Source of the DNA: Desulfosarcina ovata subsp. ovata
GTDB taxonomy: Bacteria > Desulfobacterota > Desulfobacteria > Desulfobacterales > Desulfosarcinaceae
Assembly: GCF_009689005.1 (NCBI RefSeq)
Contig: NZ_AP021879.1
Coordinates: 4,642,652-4,706,651, forward strand
Direction of reading: 5' to 3'
DNA length: 64,000 bases
The notes beneath the pieces were generated by a model. That model worked only from the letters and a program-made list of their open reading frames with translations. It did no database searches and was not told the DNA's origin. Each line of letters begins with the position of its first letter. The first letter of the stretch is position 1. The position numbers were made by a program, and so were the translations under genes. Below, in pieces: positions 61,350 through 64,000 of this stretch.

Positions 61350-61715
61350 ATGAGACGACGGTTTACAGGGGGAGAACTGTTTCAACTGCGCAATCGGATC
61401 CCGGTTGACTGGCTGATCAAAGAACAGCTTCATATCCCATCTAAAGTGATCGAAGGCATTTTTCGTTTTCTATGCCCGCTATGCAATGAATTTCAAACCG
61501 CGACCAACCCCAAGACCAATCTCGCCAGGTGCTTTCTTTGCGAGAAAAACTTCAACCCGATTGATTTGGTCATGACCGTGAAAGGCCTTGGATTCGTTGA
61601 CAGTGTCAAATATTTGCAAACCCTTGTACCAAACAGACCGGATCCTTTAACGGACCAACGGTTGGAATTGAATCAACTGCTTGGCGATATCGGGAAACGG
61701 ATGAGCATCGGGTGA
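61350..61715 (+). CDS. CHC2 (DnaG-type) zinc-finger protein
   Basis: 121 aa. The sequence matches the N-terminal zinc domain of DnaG primase: FRFLCPLCNEFQTATN, ARCFLCEKNFNPIDLVMTVKGL, FVDSVKYLQ. Four Cys replace the usual CHC2 ligand set. There is no TOPRIM catalytic domain, so it is a stand-alone binding module, not a primase. AAGGAGG precedes the ATG at 61350. 4 bases before the next gene. Confidence 0.8.
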   Translation: MRRRFTGGELFQLRNRIPVDWLIKEQLHIPSKVIEGIFRFLCPLCNEFQTATNPKTNLARCFLCEKNFNPIDLVMTVKGLGFVDSVKYLQTLVPNRPDPLTDQRLELNQLLGDIGKRMSIG

Positions 61716-61719
61716 ACAG

Positions 61720-62295
61720 ATGGCCAACAACCGACTCACCCAATTGGAGGAGATCATCGCTGCCAATCAACACCATTTTCACCAAACCGGTAAGGCATTA
61801 AAGCAGATTCGAGACGATCAATTGTTTCGAGATTTGCTGTTCGATTCGTTTGAAGGCTATGTCAAGGACCGGTGGGATATGGCCCGATCCCAGGCATATC
61901 GTCTGATTAAGGCCGCCAATGTCATCGACAATTTGTCTCCAATTGGCGACGGCATCCTTCCGGAGAATGAATACCAGGCCAGGATTCTAACGCGTTTTAC
62001 AAAAGAGGATCAACGCAAGATCTGGCGTGCATTTATCGCATCCGGCATGGCGCTCACGGCTAAGAATATTAGAAAGTACGCCCATCAAACCCTAAAGGCC
62101 AAGCATGTCAAAAAAAAGAATGCGTCTGTGGTCGATATCATCAGCGCAGACTATAAAACGGCCGTGATGGCCATGCTGGAACAGATTCGGTCGGCGCAAA
62201 ACGATGATTGGCAAACGACATCCAGACAAGCGGCCTTATTCTGGCTGAAAGTGATGAAAGAGAAAATCATTCGTCATGAAAGACAAAGACTTTGA
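61720..62295 (+). CDS. DNA-binding-like accessory protein of integrase module
   Basis: 191 aa. LFDSFEGYVKDRWDMARSQAYRLIKAANVI resembles the helix-turn-helix region of plasmid and phage DNA-binding proteins (ParB/KorB-like). Long helices follow; the C-terminus is basic. It overlaps the start of the integrase gene by 20 bases. A role in target or end binding is inferred. Confidence 0.6.
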   Translation: MANNRLTQLEEIIAANQHHFHQTGKALKQIRDDQLFRDLLFDSFEGYVKDRWDMARSQAYRLIKAANVIDNLSPIGDGILPENEYQARILTRFTKEDQRKIWRAFIASGMALTAKNIRKYAHQTLKAKHVKKKNASVVDIISADYKTAVMAMLEQIRSAQNDDWQTTSRQAALFWLKVMKEKIIRHERQRL

Positions 62296-63955
62296 ACAAC
62301 TGCCCATGGACGACCGTTTCCTGATCTTGCTGCACAAAAAGATCATGGACAAAACCGGCAGCGCCAAACGCAGGGCCAAAAAATATTACATGGATCAATA
62401 CCGTAAGACCGGCGTCATTCCCAAACCGCTGCTGCTTGCCGGCCAAGGCATCATGGAAGGCAGAAAGTGCAGCGGCCGGCGCCGGGTCTTGACCGAAAAA
62501 ATCCAAAACCGCTTCATCGAGATGGTCAAGGCTTCCAGCGATCCATCGGACGATCGTTTTGTATTTATCACCCGCCATGGACGAACCATCAAAAATTACC
62601 ACGCCTGGCTCGAACAAGAGTTCGAACGTAGCATCTCACTTAGCGCTTTAAGGCGTTTTGCCAGGCAAGCCAACCTCAAGGTCTATTTGGAAAAACCAGA
62701 CTTCGAGGAAAAGAACGATCCCAGCGTCTGCTTTAAGGACGAACCGGTCTTCGATTTGATTCAAATGGACGGATGCAGGTTTCGCTATTTCAAGATTCGA
62801 TCGGACGACGGCGTTTGGGCCAAGCCCCAGGTGATCGAGTTTTTTGACACCGGATCGCGCAACATGCTTGTGCTTGACGCCTATTTTTCCGAAAGCAGTC
62901 TAAATTCGGTGGACCTGTTCGAGAAATTTTTGGTGAGCACCCCCTTTCCGCAAAAAAAGATACGGCTGAGACCGGACAATGCAAAGGGTTTTGTCAACCT
63001 GAAACGCCCCATCAACGAACTGAACATCAAATTTTCATTGCCAGGCGGATTTTATCTGCAACCAAACTTCTCACGCATCCATGCGCCCAAGGACAAAGCA
63101 CATCTGGAATCATCCCATCGCAGCATCCATCATTTTGAAATGCGGATCATCAAGCACTTTGAAGACCGCATCGTTAAGACAGAACCGGGCTATATCTACA
63201 AAAAGGGCAAAAAAGGAAAAATTACCATCACCTATCTCGACATCGATCTTGCAACGCTGCGCCAGAGTGGTTTACTCGAAGCCTATCGCCGGCAGCACAA
63301 TGAGCAAAAGCACTATTATTCTGTGAACGGTAAAACATCGGCCTGGGTGCCCAAGGAGAAGTTTGACGACGGTCTTGCCCAATACGAGTGGATAACGTTC
63401 AGTGCGGATGACGTACGCCATTTCGTCAAATACGGCTATGACAAGATCAACGCCACCGTGGGGGCGAAAGGCATCATTACTTTCAAAAAGCAGACCTACT
63501 ATGTGGCCGTTGGCGCGCAACACTTCAGCCGCCACAAGAGCACCAAGGTGTATATCTCCGATCTTGGCGACAAGCTGTTTATCTTCGAGCATAAGGAAAA
63601 CGGTATCCTGCTGGGTGAAGCGCTGCGCCGGGAACCTTACGAAAAGCCGGTCAAAAAGGCAGGCACCGAACCCAACGCGGTTGAATTGATCAGCGCTTTT
63701 CTGCAGGAGAAAAAGATGGCGGTGGACAGGCCACGACTGATTGACATCCATCTTCGGGGTTTGACCCTCGATGCCGCCCAAACAATCTATCGGCAACACC
63801 GGAAACGATATATCGCTTACGCGATCAAACTACGCCAGCCTGAAACCATCACCGGCAAGGCGCTTTTCAATGCGTTCATTTTGGATTGCGAAAGACAATT
63901 GTCAAACAACCCTTTGGCCCCGTATGCCTCATGCAGCGAAAACAAAGTTTTATAA
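62276..63955 (+). CDS. DDE integrase/transposase, rve type
   Basis: 559 aa. N-terminal basic helix-turn-helix part (~1-140), RNase-H-like core with Asp165 (LIQMDGCRF), Asp234 (RPDNAKG) and Glu278 (HLESSHRS), and a C-terminal beta-barrel (FKKQTYYVAVGAQHFSRHKSTKVYISD) like that of Mu/TnsB transposases. Length and plan resemble MuA/TnsB/IstA. No AAA+ ATPase partner is seen in the window; one could lie beyond 64000. Fourth gene of the 60.9-63.96 kb module. Confidence 0.85.
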   Translation: MKDKDFEQLPMDDRFLILLHKKIMDKTGSAKRRAKKYYMDQYRKTGVIPKPLLLAGQGIMEGRKCSGRRRVLTEKIQNRFIEMVKASSDPSDDRFVFITRHGRTIKNYHAWLEQEFERSISLSALRRFARQANLKVYLEKPDFEEKNDPSVCFKDEPVFDLIQMDGCRFRYFKIRSDDGVWAKPQVIEFFDTGSRNMLVLDAYFSESSLNSVDLFEKFLVSTPFPQKKIRLRPDNAKGFVNLKRPINELNIKFSLPGGFYLQPNFSRIHAPKDKAHLESSHRSIHHFEMRIIKHFEDRIVKTEPGYIYKKGKKGKITITYLDIDLATLRQSGLLEAYRRQHNEQKHYYSVNGKTSAWVPKEKFDDGLAQYEWITFSADDVRHFVKYGYDKINATVGAKGIITFKKQTYYVAVGAQHFSRHKSTKVYISDLGDKLFIFEHKENGILLGEALRREPYEKPVKKAGTEPNAVELISAFLQEKKMAVDRPRLIDIHLRGLTLDAAQTIYRQHRKRYIAYAIKLRQPETITGKALFNAFILDCERQLSNNPLAPYASCSENKVL

Positions 63956-64000
63956 ACGATAAGCGCCGGGTCTCCTATCTATCCGCGGTATACAACCGGA

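Overview
The window reads as the chromosome of a Gram-negative anaerobe of the Desulfobacterota, most like a Desulfosarcina-type sulfate reducer. This is an inference from gene content: acyl-CoA dehydrogenase, hydratase and lyase genes, rubrerythrin-like oxygen and peroxide defence, large molybdopterin enzymes with a GltD-like flavoprotein, a predicted outer-membrane porin, and GC-rich core genes. No rRNA gene or other taxonomic marker is present.

Positions 1-30.4 kb are mostly ordinary core chromosome. A fatty-acid synthesis operon runs leftward (rpmF, a long acyl-CoA dehydrogenase, fabG, acpP, fabF cut by the window start). It is followed by gltX with tRNA-Gln(CUG), a porin, two convergent paralogous secreted proteins, gatB, a crotonase-fold protein, dnaK, and a stress block. 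The stress block has a PerR-like regulator, a flavoprotein, a rhodanese-ferritin fusion and, divergently, a rubrerythrin-like gene behind a near-perfect sigma-54 promoter, then a MerA-like flavoprotein and a TVP38-type membrane protein. The 2-oxoglutarate dehydrogenase operon sucA-sucB-lpd and a DksA-like gene close this part.

Positions 30.6-49.3 kb carry a TetR-controlled acyl-CoA operon (acyl-CoA dehydrogenase, enoyl-CoA hydratase, HMG-CoA-lyase-like enzyme, XRE-cupin regulator), a sirtuin remnant, a TraR-like zinc finger, an MBL hydrolase, two molybdopterin enzymes, and the flavoprotein partner of the formate dehydrogenase. Small repeats appear here: a 144-bp MITE (two inverted copies, 33.0 and 49.4 kb), an 87-bp palindromic element (24.3 and 49.6 kb), and a REP pair (37.0 kb).

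Positions 49.4-64.0 kb are an accessory island. It holds a RAYT-type Y1 transposase element, an IS630 element inserted in an IS91-like transposase, a 148-bp MITE with perfect 23-bp ends, and a set of sites that I interpret as integron attC sites (54630-54760, 55768-55893, 58475-58605, 60271-60407). In the two fully bounded cassettes with clean boxes, the R'' box is complementary to the cassette's own 5' end, as expected for real cassettes. One AT-rich cassette encodes a 327-aa protein with a nucleoside-deoxyribosyltransferase/TIR-like N-terminus and a membrane C-terminus, a candidate conflict or defence effector. Another carries an HUH transposase between two small translationally coupled genes. 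No integron integrase is visible, so the array resembles a CALIN. The right end (60.9-63.96 kb) is a tight four-gene module: zinc-finger protein, DnaG-type CHC2 zinc-finger protein, DNA-binding-like protein and a DDE integrase. It looks like a mobile element of unusual composition that I cannot assign to a described family.
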